A stretch of DNA of 64,000 bases from Spirosoma aerolatum (GTDB taxonomy: Bacteria > Bacteroidota > Bacteroidia > Cytophagales > Spirosomataceae): positions 4,473,501-4,537,500 of the forward strand of contig NZ_CP020104.1 of assembly GCF_002056795.1 (NCBI RefSeq), in the 5' to 3' direction. The notes beneath the pieces are model-generated. The model made no database searches. It was not told the origin of the DNA and worked only from the letters and a program-made list of their open reading frames with translations. The position numbers were made by a program, and so were the translations under genes. Below are positions 46,764 to 56,678 of this stretch, in pieces (the first letter of the stretch is position 1; every line of letters starts with the position of its first letter).

Positions 46764-49700
46764 TTAGAACGAATAACGAAGACCAAGCTGAGCCTGCCAC
46801 ACGTTATCAATCGTTATGCTCTTAACCCATGAATCTTTCAGCAGAATAGTCTGACCATTCAAATTCTGGGTAGCAAGCCGGTAGGTTGGCAAACCTGCCG
46901 CATTTACACTAGCAATAGCCAATGGGTTAGCGGTTGTCGAAACCCAACCTACACCCCATTTATCGTTCAGTAAGTTACCTACGTTGAGGATATCCGCACG
47001 CAATTGAATTGTGTGCTTCGTTCCTTTCGATCCAACAGCTACGTAGAACTCCTGCAGTACAGTGAAGTCGAAACGGGTCAACCAGGGAGCATATGCACCA
47101 TTCCGTTCTGCATACTGCCCACGACGAGTTTTCAGATAATCATTACCTTCAATATACGCATCGAAAGCAGCTTGCTGTTGTTCTGCCGAATAGGTTACAG
47201 CCGACGTTCCAGACCCCACAGTAAGTGGAGCAAATGTCAACTCAGAAGCAGCTTTAGGAACGTAGATCAGGTCGTTCGTTTGACCATCGCCATTCAGGTC
47301 GCTACCATAAATATATGATCCCTTATATCCACTGGTCGATTGCATACCCAGCGTAAAGGTAGTCGAACCCCCAAACTTACCACCATAGTTCAAACGGTAG
47401 TTCAGGTAACCAATAATCCGGTGACGCAAGTCATTATCACCATACGAAACGGTCAAATAGTTTTGTCCACCAACTGTTGGGGTGTTACCAACTACCGTAC
47501 TACCTACTGACATTAAATCGCGAGCCAGGCCGTAGGTATAGGCAAGCATTCCACCGAAGCCATTGGCTGTTGGTTTTTCAAGCTTAGCCGTAAAGGTGTA
47601 GGCATTACCCTGGTTCGTATTCTTCAATACAAACGCGTTTGTATTGTAAGGAAAGTTAATGTAACGGGCCGTGTTGATAGCCGCAGTACCAGTAACACCT
47701 AATGCTGGATAACGGCCACGGGTATCAGGACCAGTCAATGTGCCAGTCGGTGCTTTTAAGTTCGCATCAATATACCGAAGAGCCTGGATAGTCTTGTTAT
47801 AAATAACTTCAACCGTTCCAATTAACCCCCAGGGTAAACGTTGGTCAATAGCAAGGTTCGTTTTCCAAACTGTCGGATACTTCAGGTTCGGATCAGTTGC
47901 GTTAACAGCATAGCCCGTCAAATCTTCAACTTTTACCTTCGATGGATCAGGCAGTATCCCTGCTGGCAATTTACTTGGATCAGTAACGAATGGAATATTC
48001 GAGTTCTGAAGATTGAGTACACCCGTATTTACACCATTATTACCTAACTGGTTAGATACCAATACTTCGGGAATACGCGATACGAATAAACCGCTACCCC
48101 CTCGGATCTGAGTCATTTTGTTGCCATTCACATCCCAGTTGAAACCAACACGAGGAGAAACCAACAGACGAGCTTTTGGGAAAGCGCCCGTATTTAGTTT
48201 ATAATCAGCGCCATTCTCGTCTTTATAAACGAGGCTTGCTACCCGTGGGTTGTTAAATGCTTCAGCCGTAGAGTTGTCATAAGCGAAGATGTCAGCCCGT
48301 ATACCTGCCGTCAGTTTGAAATTTGGGTTGACCTGGAATTCATCCTGAACGTAGGCGCTATAGGTACTTCTGTGTAGCGTTTGCAGAGGCTCAGCACCAC
48401 CTGGTACTAACGAATACCGCAAATTGTAACGGTTCAGTGTAACAGGCGAAGAGGTTGAGGTTGGATTGCTGATAGAAGCCAGGGCGGCTGCTTTAAAATC
48501 GGCAATCGAGTTATACACATACACACCGTTCGAAGCAGGGAAGAATACGTTGTTAGACGTATATTTTTCGTAGGACAATCCGAATGTAAGCGTGTGTTTA
48601 CCAGCAAAATAGCTGAAGTTATCCGTAATGTTCAGCGTCGAATAATTCAGTTTGTTGTTCGGCGTAAACGGATCAAAACCAATTGACGTATAGGTCGTTC
48701 CATCTTTCAAAATATCGATGGTTGGGAAAAGCCCCGTTAGATACGTACGGTCTTCGTTTTGGTAGTTATAAGTAGCCACCAATTTGTTGGCAAATTTACC
48801 GCTGAAGGTCGAGTTTAATTCAACCGCAATCGAGCGGGTATTATCGGCAATTTGATAACCTGTATTTCGCGGAGACAAAGCCAGGTTACCTGCATAACCC
48901 GAAGAAGCATACCCTGTTCGGTTACCATTACCCGCTGTATTACTACTGTTACTGTTGCTAATCGCCTGATCTGACTGCGAATTGTGATGAGAATATCGAA
49001 CCGACAACTTGTTGTTGTCATTGATGTTCCAGTCAAGTCGGATCAAGCCTTTCAAGCTTTTTACTTCATTGTTGAAGTTGTCAATGGCACCCAGATCACG
49101 ATTGAAGTTGGTCTTCATGAACTGAGACAGATCATTCAAATCATCAGCCGTAACCCGTGACACGTTTCCGGTTGCTCCCGGACGGCTAGCTACCCAATCC
49201 AAGGCAGGCACACTGCTCTTAAATTGTTCTACGTTAATGAAGAAAAACAATTTATTCTTAATGATTGGCCCACCCAGACGGAAACCTTGAGTTTTTTTAT
49301 CAATCGTCACTGGAGGAAGATCTCTACCATCTGCCTTTTTACCCGCCAGACTGCTGTTTTGGAAGAGATAATAAGCAGAGCCTGAGAAATCGTTGGTTCC
49401 TGACCGGGTTACCGCGTTAATACCAGCCCCAGAAAAACCCGTCTGACGAACGTCGTAAGGCGCAACGTTTAACTGAATTTCGTCAAGAGCGTCTAATGAA
49501 ACAGCGGTTGTACCGGTACGACCACCTGCAATCGCTGAGCTACCCAGACCGAATCCGTTGTTGAATACCGCACCATCAATGGTGATGTTGTTAAAACGAG
49601 AATCCTGACCACCAAATGACTGCCCATTGCCGTAGGCATTGTATTTGGTAACATCATTCAGCGTACGCCCAATCGTTGGAACCGTATTGATCATAGCGCG

Positions 49701-50147
49701 GCCATACGAAGTCGCAGCACCCGTACGGTTCGAACTGATAATGTCGTTTCGGTTTCCGGTTACAACAACTTCCGACAGGGCGGTGCTATTATCAACCATT
49801 TTGAAGTTTACGTCCGCAGTTGTACCCAGGTTCGTGAATACACCTTCAACTACCTGATCTTTAAATCCAACATAGGTGGAGGTAATTTTGAAAGGGCCAC
49901 CTACCCGAACACCGGGAAGTGTGTACCGGCCTGATGCATTCGTTGTGGTACCGTACCGGCTACCCGACGGCTCGTGAATGGCAACGACAGTAGCTCCGGG
50001 CAAGGAGCCGCCTTTATCGTCAGTAACTTGTCCGCTGATTACGGAGGTCGTTACCTGCGCCATGGCTACGCTTCCGCCGAGCACAGCCAATAGAATACTG
50101 CCGATTAGCATAAAAGCCGCTCGAAATTGCAGTAGTTTTTTAGACAT
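46764..50147 (-). CDS. Oar-like TonB-dependent receptor
   Basis: A large outer-membrane barrel of 1127 residues. The signal peptide ([21 protein letters not shown] region) is followed by a carboxypeptidase-like domain ([19 protein letters not shown]), the junction [11 protein letters not shown], and a plug with [14 protein letters not shown], '[20 protein letters not shown]' and [10 protein letters not shown]. These are signatures of the Oar subgroup. The barrel ends in [11 protein letters not shown]. Oar proteins act in outer-membrane adhesion or export-signal roles in Myxococcus; whether this one imports, adheres or exports is not known. No SusD partner. Confidence 0.9.
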   Translation of the reverse strand: MSKKLLQFRAAFMLIGSILLAVLGGSVAMAQVTTSVISGQVTDDKGGSLPGATVVAIHEPSGSRYGTTTNASGRYTLPGVRVGGPFKITSTYVGFKDQVVEGVFTNLGTTADVNFKMVDNSTALSEVVVTGNRNDIISSNRTGAATSYGRAMINTVPTIGRTLNDVTKYNAYGNGQSFGGQDSRFNNITIDGAVFNNGFGLGSSAIAGGRTGTTAVSLDALDEIQLNVAPYDVRQTGFSGAGINAVTRSGTNDFSGSAYYLFQNSSLAGKKADGRDLPPVTIDKKTQGFRLGGPIIKNKLFFFINVEQFKSSVPALDWVASRPGATGNVSRVTADDLNDLSQFMKTNFNRDLGAIDNFNNEVKSLKGLIRLDWNINDNNKLSVRYSHHNSQSDQAISNSNSSNTAGNGNRTGYASSGYAGNLALSPRNTGYQIADNTRSIAVELNSTFSGKFANKLVATYNYQNEDRTYLTGLFPTIDILKDGTTYTSIGFDPFTPNNKLNYSTLNITDNFSYFAGKHTLTFGLSYEKYTSNNVFFPASNGVYVYNSIADFKAAALASISNPTSTSSPVTLNRYNLRYSLVPGGAEPLQTLHRSTYSAYVQDEFQVNPNFKLTAGIRADIFAYDNSTAEAFNNPRVASLVYKDENGADYKLNTGAFPKARLLVSPRVGFNWDVNGNKMTQIRGGSGLFVSRIPEVLVSNQLGNNGVNTGVLNLQNSNIPFVTDPSKLPAGILPDPSKVKVEDLTGYAVNATDPNLKYPTVWKTNLAIDQRLPWGLIGTVEVIYNKTIQALRYIDANLKAPTGTLTGPDTRGRYPALGVTGTAAINTARYINFPYNTNAFVLKNTNQGNAYTFTAKLEKPTANGFGGMLAYTYGLARDLMSVGSTVVGNTPTVGGQNYLTVSYGDNDLRHRIIGYLNYRLNYGGKFGGSTTFTLGMQSTSGYKGSYIYGSDLNGDGQTNDLIYVPKAASELTFAPLTVGSGTSAVTYSAEQQQAAFDAYIEGNDYLKTRRGQYAERNGAYAPWLTRFDFTVLQEFYVAVGSKGTKHTIQLRADILNVGNLLNDKWGVGWVSTTANPLAIASVNAAGLPTYRLATQNLNGQTILLKDSWVKSITIDNVWQAQLGLRYSF

Positions 50148-50459
50148 AGAAGTGTTTGTTTGGTTAGCAGTGGTGAGTATTCATCGATTCGATGCGTTCT
50201 CAATTAGGAGACAAATATGCTATTTTTTTTAAGCTTCCAAAAGAGGGGTGTCTTAAAAAAGTACCACCATATTAATTTCTATAGACAAATTCCTACAAAT
50301 AACACAATTTTTAAATGTTTACGTTCTATTAATCAATGTTACCATATTATTAAGTCATTTTTTACAACTCACCCACTTCGATGGCCCAGTAAATCTGTTT
50401 CAGTAAATAACTTAACCGGCACTTGCCCGACTGCCTGATTTCTGTCTTAGTTTTGTCTC
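50148..50459. other. AT-rich divergent promoter region, Oar-like gene / selD
   Basis: No gene seen. Strongly AT-rich. On the minus strand CTTTTGG near 50229-50235 and CATATTTG near 50212-50219 are spaced like -33/-7 elements and may drive the receptor gene, although the second is an imperfect match. The selD -7 box lies at the right end (50448-50455). Confidence 0.45.
50448..50455 (+). promoter_or_regulatory. -7 element of selD with almost no leader
   Basis: TAGTTTTG is an exact TAnnTTTG match ending 4 bp before the first of two adjacent ATGs (50460 and 50463). If used, the transcript would begin at or next to the start codon. Confidence 0.45.
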
Positions 50460-51548
50460 ATGATGACACCATCGGAAACACAAGCTGTACAGCTTACCCA
50501 ATACAGTCATGGAGCGGGATGTGGCTGTAAAATCTCGCCCAAAATCCTGGACAAGATTCTGCATGGCCGCACCAGTAATACAGACGTACCGGTGCAAGCA
50601 GGTCAACCTTTACATTCCTCAATCAACTATTCACTTATTGTTGGGAACGACTCGCGCGACGATGCAGCTGTTATGGATATTGGCAATGGTGAAGCCATTA
50701 TCAGCACAACGGACTTTTTCATGCCCATTGTGGATGACGCGTTTGACTTTGGGCGGATTGCTTCGGCCAATGCCATCAGTGATGTATATGCTATGGGAGG
50801 AGAGCCGATAATGGCGATTGCCATACTCGGTTGGCCACTGGACAAATTGCCACCGGAGGTCGCGGGTCAGGTGCTGGAAGGATCTCGTGCTATTTGCCGG
50901 GAAGCGGGTATCCCATTGGCGGGTGGCCACAGCATTGATTCCCCTGAACCGATCTTTGGTCTGGCAGTTACCGGACGAGTACGACTTGATCACCTCAAGC
51001 AGAACAATACGGCGACGAAAGGCTGCCGGCTTTACCTGACTAAACCATTGGGAGTGGGGATTCTGACGACTGCGCAAAAGAAAGGTTTGCTAAAACCCGA
51101 GCATGCTGATATCGCTCCTCGCCAGATGGCTCAACTCAACAGCTTTGGCGCTATACTTGGCAAATTACCATACGTTAAAGCTTTGACCGATGTGACTGGT
51201 TTTGGCTTGCTCGGCCATCTGATCGAAATGGCAGAAGGGTCTGGTCTTAGTGCTATAGTTAATTTCGAAGCTGTTCCTACGTTGGCTATGCTGGACGAAT
51301 ACCTGGCTCAAAAAAGTTTTCCAGGTGGTACCATTCGTAATCTGGACAGCTACGGACATAAATTAGCTGTACTAACTGATTTACAACGATACGTTTTGGC
51401 AGACCCTCAAACGTCTGGCGGTTTACTCATCGCTGTAGCCCCTGAGAGTACAGACGAGTTCGAACGAGTAGCCTCCGAAAACGGATTCTATCTAACCTCG
51501 TTTGGCGAACTGGTCGAGCAACGAGAAAAAATCGTGTACGTAAACTAA
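50460..51548 (+). CDS. selD: Selenide, water dikinase (selenophosphate synthetase)
   Basis: Makes selenophosphate from selenide and ATP for selenocysteine or 2-selenouridine in tRNA. The N-terminal [19 protein letters not shown] carries the catalytic Cys21 and Lys24; the codon is TGT, so this is the Cys form, not a selenoprotein. '[14 protein letters not shown]', [12 protein letters not shown] and '[12 protein letters not shown]' are conserved metal and ATP loops. It has 362 residues. M2 at 50463 is an equally good start. It leads a tight unit with an esterase and a methyltransferase. No selA, selB or mnmH lies in the window. Confidence 0.93.
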   Translation: MMTPSETQAVQLTQYSHGAGCGCKISPKILDKILHGRTSNTDVPVQAGQPLHSSINYSLIVGNDSRDDAAVMDIGNGEAIISTTDFFMPIVDDAFDFGRIASANAISDVYAMGGEPIMAIAILGWPLDKLPPEVAGQVLEGSRAICREAGIPLAGGHSIDSPEPIFGLAVTGRVRLDHLKQNNTATKGCRLYLTKPLGVGILTTAQKKGLLKPEHADIAPRQMAQLNSFGAILGKLPYVKALTDVTGFGLLGHLIEMAEGSGLSAIVNFEAVPTLAMLDEYLAQKSFPGGTIRNLDSYGHKLAVLTDLQRYVLADPQTSGGLLIAVAPESTDEFERVASENGFYLTSFGELVEQREKIVYVN

Positions 51549-51555
51549 CGTTTGG

Positions 51556-52329
51556 ATGAAATTATTTTACCGCCAAACTGGCGAGTCAGGTCCGGCCATT
51601 GTGATTCTGCATGGCGTATTTGGCTCATCAGACAATTGGCTCACAACCAGTAAAGCCATTGCTGCACGAGGCTACCGCGTTTTTGCAGTCGATCAACGGA
51701 ATCATGGACAGTCGCCGAGAGGTACCGAACATGACTACCAGAGTATGGCTTCTGATTTACATGAGTTTCTTACCGACCATCAATTAGATAATTCTATTCT
51801 GGTCGGGCATTCGATGGGAGGTAAAGCTGTGATGCAATATGCCATGCTCTACCCAGGTACCTATCAAAAACTTGTGGTGGTCGATATTGCCCCTAAATTC
51901 TATCCTGTTCATCATGCCGAACTCATACGAGGTCTGAAAGCCATTGACCTCAATACAATTAAAGGGCGTACAGAAGCCGATGCGGTTTTGCAACGCTATG
52001 AACCCTCATACACCGTACGGCAATTTCTGCTGAAAAACCTTTACCGAAACGAACAGGGTGGATTTGACTGGCGCATAAACATCCCGGTCATTGAACGCGA
52101 ACTGCATGGCATAGGAGAAGAACTGACCAATCCCCGGATTATCACCGAACCTACGCTGTTTATTCGAGGTAGCGAATCTCCTTACATTCTGGACGATGAT
52201 ATTCCGACGATCAAGCGAATATTCCCCAAGGCCCAGATTGAAACGATTCAGGGAACCGGGCATTGGGTTCAAGCCGAAAAGCCAGTCGAGTTCGTTGACG
52301 TGTTGATGAAGTTTATTGAAAATAAGTAA
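51556..52329 (+). CDS. Alpha/beta-fold hydrolase (YbfF-like esterase)
   Basis: A cytosolic serine esterase of 257 residues. It shows the oxyanion HGVFGSSDNW near residue 19, the nucleophile elbow GHSMGG in 'ILVGHSMGGKAVMQ' near 91, and the C-terminal catalytic His in 'GTGHWVQAEKP'. DQRNHGQSP is also typical of the YbfF/acyl-thioesterase group. It starts 7 bp after selD and its stop overlaps the next start by one base, so the three are probably one transcript. The substrate is unknown. Confidence 0.88.
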   Translation: MKLFYRQTGESGPAIVILHGVFGSSDNWLTTSKAIAARGYRVFAVDQRNHGQSPRGTEHDYQSMASDLHEFLTDHQLDNSILVGHSMGGKAVMQYAMLYPGTYQKLVVVDIAPKFYPVHHAELIRGLKAIDLNTIKGRTEADAVLQRYEPSYTVRQFLLKNLYRNEQGGFDWRINIPVIERELHGIGEELTNPRIITEPTLFIRGSESPYILDDDIPTIKRIFPKAQIETIQGTGHWVQAEKPVEFVDVLMKFIENK

Positions 52330-53030
52330 TGCCAACACTTTACTTAATTCCGACTTTACTCGCCGACGATACGGCACACAGGGTGCTCCCCTCTACCATT
52401 CGGGAGATAATTGAAAAAACGGATACGTATTTTGTTGAAAATGTACGGTCGGCACGACGATTTATCAGCGGGTTGAAAACCGCTCGTGTCATTGACGAAA
52501 CGCTATTTTTCGATCTTACGAAGGAAACGCCACCAACCGATACCCGGCGGCAGATTCAAGAGTTGACCGAACGAAAACAAAATGCAGGTGTCCTGTCGGA
52601 AGCAGGGTGCCCAGGCGTGGCCGATCCGGGTGCAGTAGTCGTTGGTATGGCCCATACGCTGGGGTGGCGCGTAGAACCATTGGTGGGTCCTTCGTCTATT
52701 CTACTGGCCCTGATGGCGTCGGGCATGAGTGGGCAATCATTTGTTTTCCACGGCTATCTACCGATTGACCGACAAGACCGGGCTCGTACACTTCGCAACC
52801 TGGAAAAAGAGGCTCAGCAGCGGCAGCAAACCCAGATTTTCATGGAAACGCCCTACCGAAATGATGCACTTTTCGCGGATATATTGGCTAGCTGTCAGGC
52901 TAACACCCGGCTGTGTGTAGCCAGTAACCTGACCGCGACGGATGCGTTGGTTCGTACACTAACCATCCGCGAATGGAAATCGAACGTACCAGATTTACGA
53001 AAAAAACCAACCGTGTTTCTACTTTTGTAA
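52329..53030 (+). CDS. SAM-dependent methyltransferase of the tetrapyrrole methylase / RsmI fold
   Basis: A 233-residue protein related to RsmI (16S rRNA C1402 2'-O-methyltransferase). 'LYLIPTLLADD', 'YFVENVRSARRFI', 'LSEAGCPGVADPGA' and 'LVGPSSILLALMASGMSGQSF' follow the order of RsmI, but the N-terminus lacks the RsmI GTPIGN motif. This short form is a paralogue widely found in Bacteroidota whose substrate is not established. The start overlaps the previous stop (TAATG), which suggests translational coupling. Confidence 0.85.
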   Translation: MPTLYLIPTLLADDTAHRVLPSTIREIIEKTDTYFVENVRSARRFISGLKTARVIDETLFFDLTKETPPTDTRRQIQELTERKQNAGVLSEAGCPGVADPGAVVVGMAHTLGWRVEPLVGPSSILLALMASGMSGQSFVFHGYLPIDRQDRARTLRNLEKEAQQRQQTQIFMETPYRNDALFADILASCQANTRLCVASNLTATDALVRTLTIREWKSNVPDLRKKPTVFLLL

Positions 53031-53058
53031 CCGTAAGGCAGCTGGACAGACGTTTCCG

Positions 53059-53096
53059 ATCTTGTCCGAATACTTACCTAACAAAGCGGACAAGAT
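53059..53096. terminator. Hairpin between methyltransferase and MBL hydrolase genes
   Basis: ATCTTGTCCG (53059-53068) pairs with CGGACAAGAT (53087-53096) around an 18-nt loop. It covers the ATGs at 53062 and 53095, which supports the later start at 53110 for the downstream gene. Confidence 0.55.
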
Positions 53097-53109
53097 GTCT
53101 GCGTCACGC

Positions 53110-53748
53110 ATGATTCACTCCTTTACATTTTCTCCGTTTCAGGAAAACACGTACGTCATTGCCGATGAAACGACTAATGAAGCCGTCATCATCGATCCTG
53201 GCTGTTACGAACAAATTGAAAAGGAAACCTTATGGCGTTTTATCGAAACCCATAAGCTAACGGTTAAGTACTTACTGTTAACGCATGCCCATCTGGACCA
53301 TGTATTTGGCGTTGCCTATGTAAAACGAAAATTTGGGGTAAAGGCCTATCTGAATCAGCTGGACATGGTCATCTACAACGACGTTGCGTCCCGTTGTGCG
53401 CTTTTTGGCTTACGTGGCTACGAACCCTCAGAGATAGATGAGTTTATCCAGGAGGGCGATCAATTTCTATTTGGCAATACCGTGCTGGATACGCTGTTTG
53501 TACCTGGCCACGCACCCGGACATGTTGCGTTTGTCAATCATGCCGAACACTATGTAGTCGGTGGTGATGTATTGTTCAGGGGCAGTGTTGGCCGTACAGA
53601 CCTTCCGTACTGTAGCTATTCCGACTTAATGAGCAGTATTCGAACAAAACTGTATACCTTGCCCGACGATTATACTGTGTATCCAGGCCACATGGCTCCT
53701 ACCACAATTGGTCGCGAGAAACAAACAAATCCATACGTAAAACTATAA
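53110..53748 (+). CDS. MBL-fold hydrolase (glyoxalase II-like)
   Basis: A cytosolic metallo-hydrolase of 212 residues. It begins MIHSFTFSPFQENTYVI, the typical start of this group; longer frames from 53062 or 53095 would translate a hairpin. The metal motif is THAHLDHVFG, with GHAPGHVAFV, VGGDVLFRGSVGRTDLP and 'YPGHMAPTTIG' providing the remaining ligands. It is close to bacterial hydroxyacylglutathione-hydrolase-like proteins; the real thioester substrate is unknown. Confidence 0.9.
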   Translation: MIHSFTFSPFQENTYVIADETTNEAVIIDPGCYEQIEKETLWRFIETHKLTVKYLLLTHAHLDHVFGVAYVKRKFGVKAYLNQLDMVIYNDVASRCALFGLRGYEPSEIDEFIQEGDQFLFGNTVLDTLFVPGHAPGHVAFVNHAEHYVVGGDVLFRGSVGRTDLPYCSYSDLMSSIRTKLYTLPDDYTVYPGHMAPTTIGREKQTNPYVKL

Positions 53749-53770
53749 AACGGACGGCTAGTCCGTTTTA
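53748..53770. terminator. Small perfect hairpin before pssA
   Basis: AAAACGGAC (53748-53756) pairs with GTCCGTTTT (53762-53770), loop of 5. It is flanked by A and T runs and ends 6 bp before the pssA start. Confidence 0.6.
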
Positions 53771-53775
53771 CAGAT

Positions 53776-54447
53776 ATGAACCTGCTCAAACATCTCCCGA
53801 ACGCCATGACCTGCGGCAATTTGCTATGCGGGTGTATTGGACTGGTTATGGCCATGCGTGGCTACCTTGATACAGCAGCCTGGTTAATTGGCGTAGCTGC
53901 CATCCTCGACTTTGGAGATGGATTCGTAGCCCGGCTGGTAAAGGTATCGGGGCCGTTTGGTAAGGAACTGGATTCGCTGGCCGATATGGTTACGTTTGGC
54001 GTTCTTCCCGCGACCATCATGTTCCAGCTTTGCTGGTATCAGAATCTGGGGAGTATTTCATACGGTGCTTTCCTGATCGCTGTGCTATCAGCTCTGCGGT
54101 TAGCCAAATTCAATATCGACACCCGGCAAAGCGACCAGTTTATTGGCGTGCCTACGCCCGCCAACACGATGCTAATTGCGGCTTTCCCGCTCATGCATAC
54201 GTATCAGCCTCAGTACGATGCTTTCTGGCAAAATGATTACGCACTGGGGATGATCATCGCTTTTTCATTCCTGATGGTCTCCGAAATCCCCCTCTTTGCA
54301 CTGAAGTTTAAATCATTTGGCTGGGCCGACAATCGAATAAAATATAGTTTTCTGATTGCTTCCGCGCTACTGCTATTATTTTTGCAGTTTGCAGCCATTC
54401 CCCTGATTATTCTGCTATATATCGTTGTTTCACTAATCTCTAAATAA
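53776..54447 (+). CDS. pssA: CDP-diacylglycerol--serine O-phosphatidyltransferase
   Basis: Makes phosphatidylserine, the precursor of phosphatidylethanolamine, in the inner membrane. The CDP-alcohol phosphatidyltransferase motif is complete from residue 45: DFGDGFVARLVKVSG, then GKELDSLAD. The N-terminal MNLLKHLPNAMTCGNLLCG is typical of Bacteroidota PssA. It has 223 residues with about six helices. The missing N-terminal cytosolic domain of type-II PssA is usual for this subclass. Confidence 0.92.
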   Translation: MNLLKHLPNAMTCGNLLCGCIGLVMAMRGYLDTAAWLIGVAAILDFGDGFVARLVKVSGPFGKELDSLADMVTFGVLPATIMFQLCWYQNLGSISYGAFLIAVLSALRLAKFNIDTRQSDQFIGVPTPANTMLIAAFPLMHTYQPQYDAFWQNDYALGMIIAFSFLMVSEIPLFALKFKSFGWADNRIKYSFLIASALLLLFLQFAAIPLIILLYIVVSLISK

Positions 54448-54464
54448 TCGAATGATCGAATTAC

Positions 54465-54520
54465 TGAATGATTGAATATGGTTCAGAGCCGCTTTACTCA
54501 TTCAACGATTCAATCATTCA
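54465..54520. repeat. TGAATGAT-word palindrome between pssA and purS
   Basis: TGAATGATTGAAT (54465-54477) pairs perfectly with 54508-54520, and flanking copies of the word extend the array on both sides (about 54447-54535). It belongs to the same family as 7608-7686. Confidence 0.65.
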
Positions 54521-54537
54521 ATCATTCACTCATTAAA

Positions 54538-54789
54538 ATGAAGTACATCGCCGAAATCAACATCATGACCCGTTCGGAAATTCTGGACCCGCAGGGCAAA
54601 GCCGTAAAACTGGGTTTGCATAATCTCCAGATGGACACCATCGATAATGTTCGGATCGGAAAACATATCCGGCTCGAAGTGGATGCCGATACCGAAGAAC
54701 AAGCCCGTACGACCGTTGATTCGGCTTGCCGCCAGCTACTGGCCAACCTGATCATGGAGGAGTATTCGTTTGAGCTGCAACCTGCTTAA
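54538..54789 (+). CDS. purS: Phosphoribosylformylglycinamidine synthase subunit PurS
   Basis: The small dimeric subunit of the PurSQL amidotransferase of purine synthesis. The 83-residue protein starts MKYIAEINIMTRSEILDPQG, with family signatures 'ILDPQGKAV', 'VRIGKHIRLEV' and 'CRQLLANLIMEEYSFEL'. The start at 54538 is chosen because the longer frame from 54472 would translate the TGAATGAT repeat. purQ and purL are not in the window. A loose hairpin (54811-54819 with 54878-54886) follows. Confidence 0.9.
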   Translation: MKYIAEINIMTRSEILDPQGKAVKLGLHNLQMDTIDNVRIGKHIRLEVDADTEEQARTTVDSACRQLLANLIMEEYSFELQPA

Positions 54790-54925
54790 TCGTACGTATC
54801 TTTAGTATATAGGCACAGCCATCCCAAAGAACGACGGCCATTAATTCACTGGTTATGAGGTGTCCTTCTTTGCAGTAGCTGTGCCTTTGCATGGACAATG
54901 AACACGATTGTGGGTGATTCCTTTG

Positions 54926-54933
54926 TACCTTTG
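54926..54933 (+). promoter_or_regulatory. -7 element of the fabH promoter
   Basis: TACCTTTG matches TAnnTTTG exactly, 21 bp before the fabH ATG. Confidence 0.5.
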
Positions 54934-54954
54934 CCGACTATTTGATTTTGACGA

Positions 54955-55962
54955 ATGAATACCACTTACGCTAGTATTAAAGGGTTAGGATTCTACGTTC
55001 CTGAAACCATCGTAACGAACCAGGATTTAACCCAACATATGGACACCTCGGATGCCTGGATTCAGGAGCGGACGGGAATTAAACAAAGGCGCTACTTCAC
55101 CTACGGTAAAGACACCAACGCCAGCATGGCTACGGCTGCCTCGCGCATGGCCCTTGATCGAGCCCAGGTCGATGCCAAAGAAGTTGACCTGATTGTTTAT
55201 GCAACCATTACCCCCGACTATTATTTTCCCGGTTCAGCCTTTCTTATGCAGCGTGAATTAGGCTTGGAAGGCGTTGGCGTAATCGACATTCGGAATCAAT
55301 GTTCTGGCTTCGTTTATGCACTTTCCATTGCCGATCAGTTCATTAAAACCGGCATGTACAAAACCATACTGGTTGTCGGCTCAGAGATCCAATCAACCTT
55401 CCTGAATAAAAGTAATGAAGGAAGGGGTGTGGCCGTCATTTTCGGCGATGGAGCCGGGGCTGCTGTTGTACAGGCTACGACTGACCCAGAACACCGCATT
55501 CTATCGACTCACCTACATGCCGACGGACGTTATGCGGAAGATCTGTATGTTCGAGACCCTGGTAGTAGTCGTGAAGGGCGCTGGCTTACGGAAGAAACGC
55601 TGGCAGGTGGCAACTACAATGTGACCATGAATGGGAACGCTGTCTTCAAGCATGCTGTCGTACGGTTTATGGAAGTTATTCAGGAGAGTTTGGCGGCCAA
55701 CGAGTACAAACCGGAAGATCTAGCCTTACTGGTTCCTCACCAGGCAAATATTCGAATCTCGGAGTATGTTCGGCAGCAGATGAATCTGCCAGAAGAAAAA
55801 GTCTTTAATAACATTCAAAAGTATGGCAACACGACAGCGGCATCCATCCCAATTGCGTTAACCGAAGCCTTTGAAGAAGGGCGTATCAAATCGGGCGATC
55901 TGATTTGTCTGGCCGCTTTTGGCAGTGGATTCACCTGGGCATCAGCACTAATCAAATGGTGA
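54955..55962 (+). CDS. fabH: 3-oxoacyl-ACP synthase III (KAS III)
   Basis: A condensing enzyme that starts fatty acid chains by joining acyl-CoA with malonyl-ACP. The Cys-His-Asn triad is intact: Cys116 in RNQCSGF, His262 in VPHQANIRI and Asn292 in YGNTTAAS. 'DAWIQERTGIKQRRY' is the usual N-terminal block. It has 335 residues. As a stand-alone gene away from other fab genes, it could be a paralogue serving branched or special starters. Its stop codon touches the left arm of the palindrome at 55961-56010. Confidence 0.88.
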   Translation: MNTTYASIKGLGFYVPETIVTNQDLTQHMDTSDAWIQERTGIKQRRYFTYGKDTNASMATAASRMALDRAQVDAKEVDLIVYATITPDYYFPGSAFLMQRELGLEGVGVIDIRNQCSGFVYALSIADQFIKTGMYKTILVVGSEIQSTFLNKSNEGRGVAVIFGDGAGAAVVQATTDPEHRILSTHLHADGRYAEDLYVRDPGSSREGRWLTEETLAGGNYNVTMNGNAVFKHAVVRFMEVIQESLAANEYKPEDLALLVPHQANIRISEYVRQQMNLPEEKVFNNIQKYGNTTAASIPIALTEAFEEGRIKSGDLICLAAFGSGFTWASALIKW

Positions 55963-56010
55963 ATTGTTGAATGACTGAATGAAATTAACAATTCAGTCAT
56001 TCAACAATTC
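55961..56010. repeat. 20-bp perfect palindrome between fabH and CoA-binding gene
   Basis: Arms 55961-55980 and 55991-56010 pair perfectly around a 10-nt loop. The words GAATTGTTGAATGACTGAAT are relatives of the TGAATGAT family. It separates two convergent genes and probably acts as a bidirectional terminator. Confidence 0.75.
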
Positions 56011-56015
56011 AATCA

Positions 56016-56394
56016 TTAATAGGTGCCCACCGAAAGCATGACCAGTGTACATGCTTCGATGGTTTCAATTCCCTCCGCCTGAAGCTGTTTTTCGAATTCG
56101 GGATTTTCTGCACCGGGGTTAAAGATGACCCGTTTGGGTTTCAGCCGTTTAATGTACGCATACAGCTTAGGCTGATTTTGGGGACCTACATACATCGTTA
56201 CCGTATGGATACCCTGTAAATCAGGTTCTCCAGTTCGTATAGGATGTCCTTCGATGTCCCCCTCCCGTAGTCCCAATAATTCTATATCATGCCCGTGTCG
56301 AAGCAATCGATAAGCAGCCAGATTGGCATAACGTCCCTCTTTGGCTGTTGCTCCAACTACAAGCGTTTTTTTTTTCCTGAACAGTCTTTGTCAT
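56016..56394 (-). pseudogene. CoA-binding domain protein (YccU-like) interrupted at an A10 tract
   Basis: A Rossmann-fold CoA-binding protein. The intact downstream frame (56306 to 56016) starts mid-fold at MLRHGHDIELLG. Upstream, another frame supplies the missing start: MTKTVQEKKK from ATG 56392-56394, then TLVVGATAKEGRYANLAAYR in the frame of the rest. The switch falls in a run of ten As on the minus strand (T-run 56366-56375). With nine As the frames would join into a normal protein of about 125 residues. It may be a true pseudogene, a phase-variable or slippage-corrected gene, or a sequencing error in the homopolymer. Confidence 0.75.
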
Positions 56395-56678
56395 AGTCGT
56401 ACGCAGGCATAAGATGCCTATCTATACCCTTAACCAATCTGGTGAAGAAGCAGTTTCGGAGCCATTTACACCCACTCTATCAATAAAATTTACAATCGAC
56501 ATCCATTATGATTTAAATTTGTTCATTATCAGTAGTTTATCAGGTTAAGTGAGCATTTTAAAAGAATCTTGGTAGTAAAATCATTATGTTACAACTATTT
56601 TGCCCTATAGTTGTTAAGGACTCATCAGAAAGCTCTTATCCGGCTGAAATTCACGGCTAATCATAAAAATCATCGGTC
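56395..56678. other. AT-rich spacer before the HNH gene
   Basis: No gene recognised. The composition is more AT-rich than the flanking core genes. A plus-strand frame at 56611-56856 overlaps the HNH gene out of phase and looks like a shadow. Confidence 0.4.

Noticed and set aside
50500..50540. Possible selenocysteine codon in SelD
   Set aside because: The catalytic position is TGT (Cys) in GAGCGCK; no in-frame TGA.
52329..53030. True RsmI
   Set aside because: It lacks the N-terminal GTPIGN motif and is about 45 residues shorter, so it was called a paralogue.
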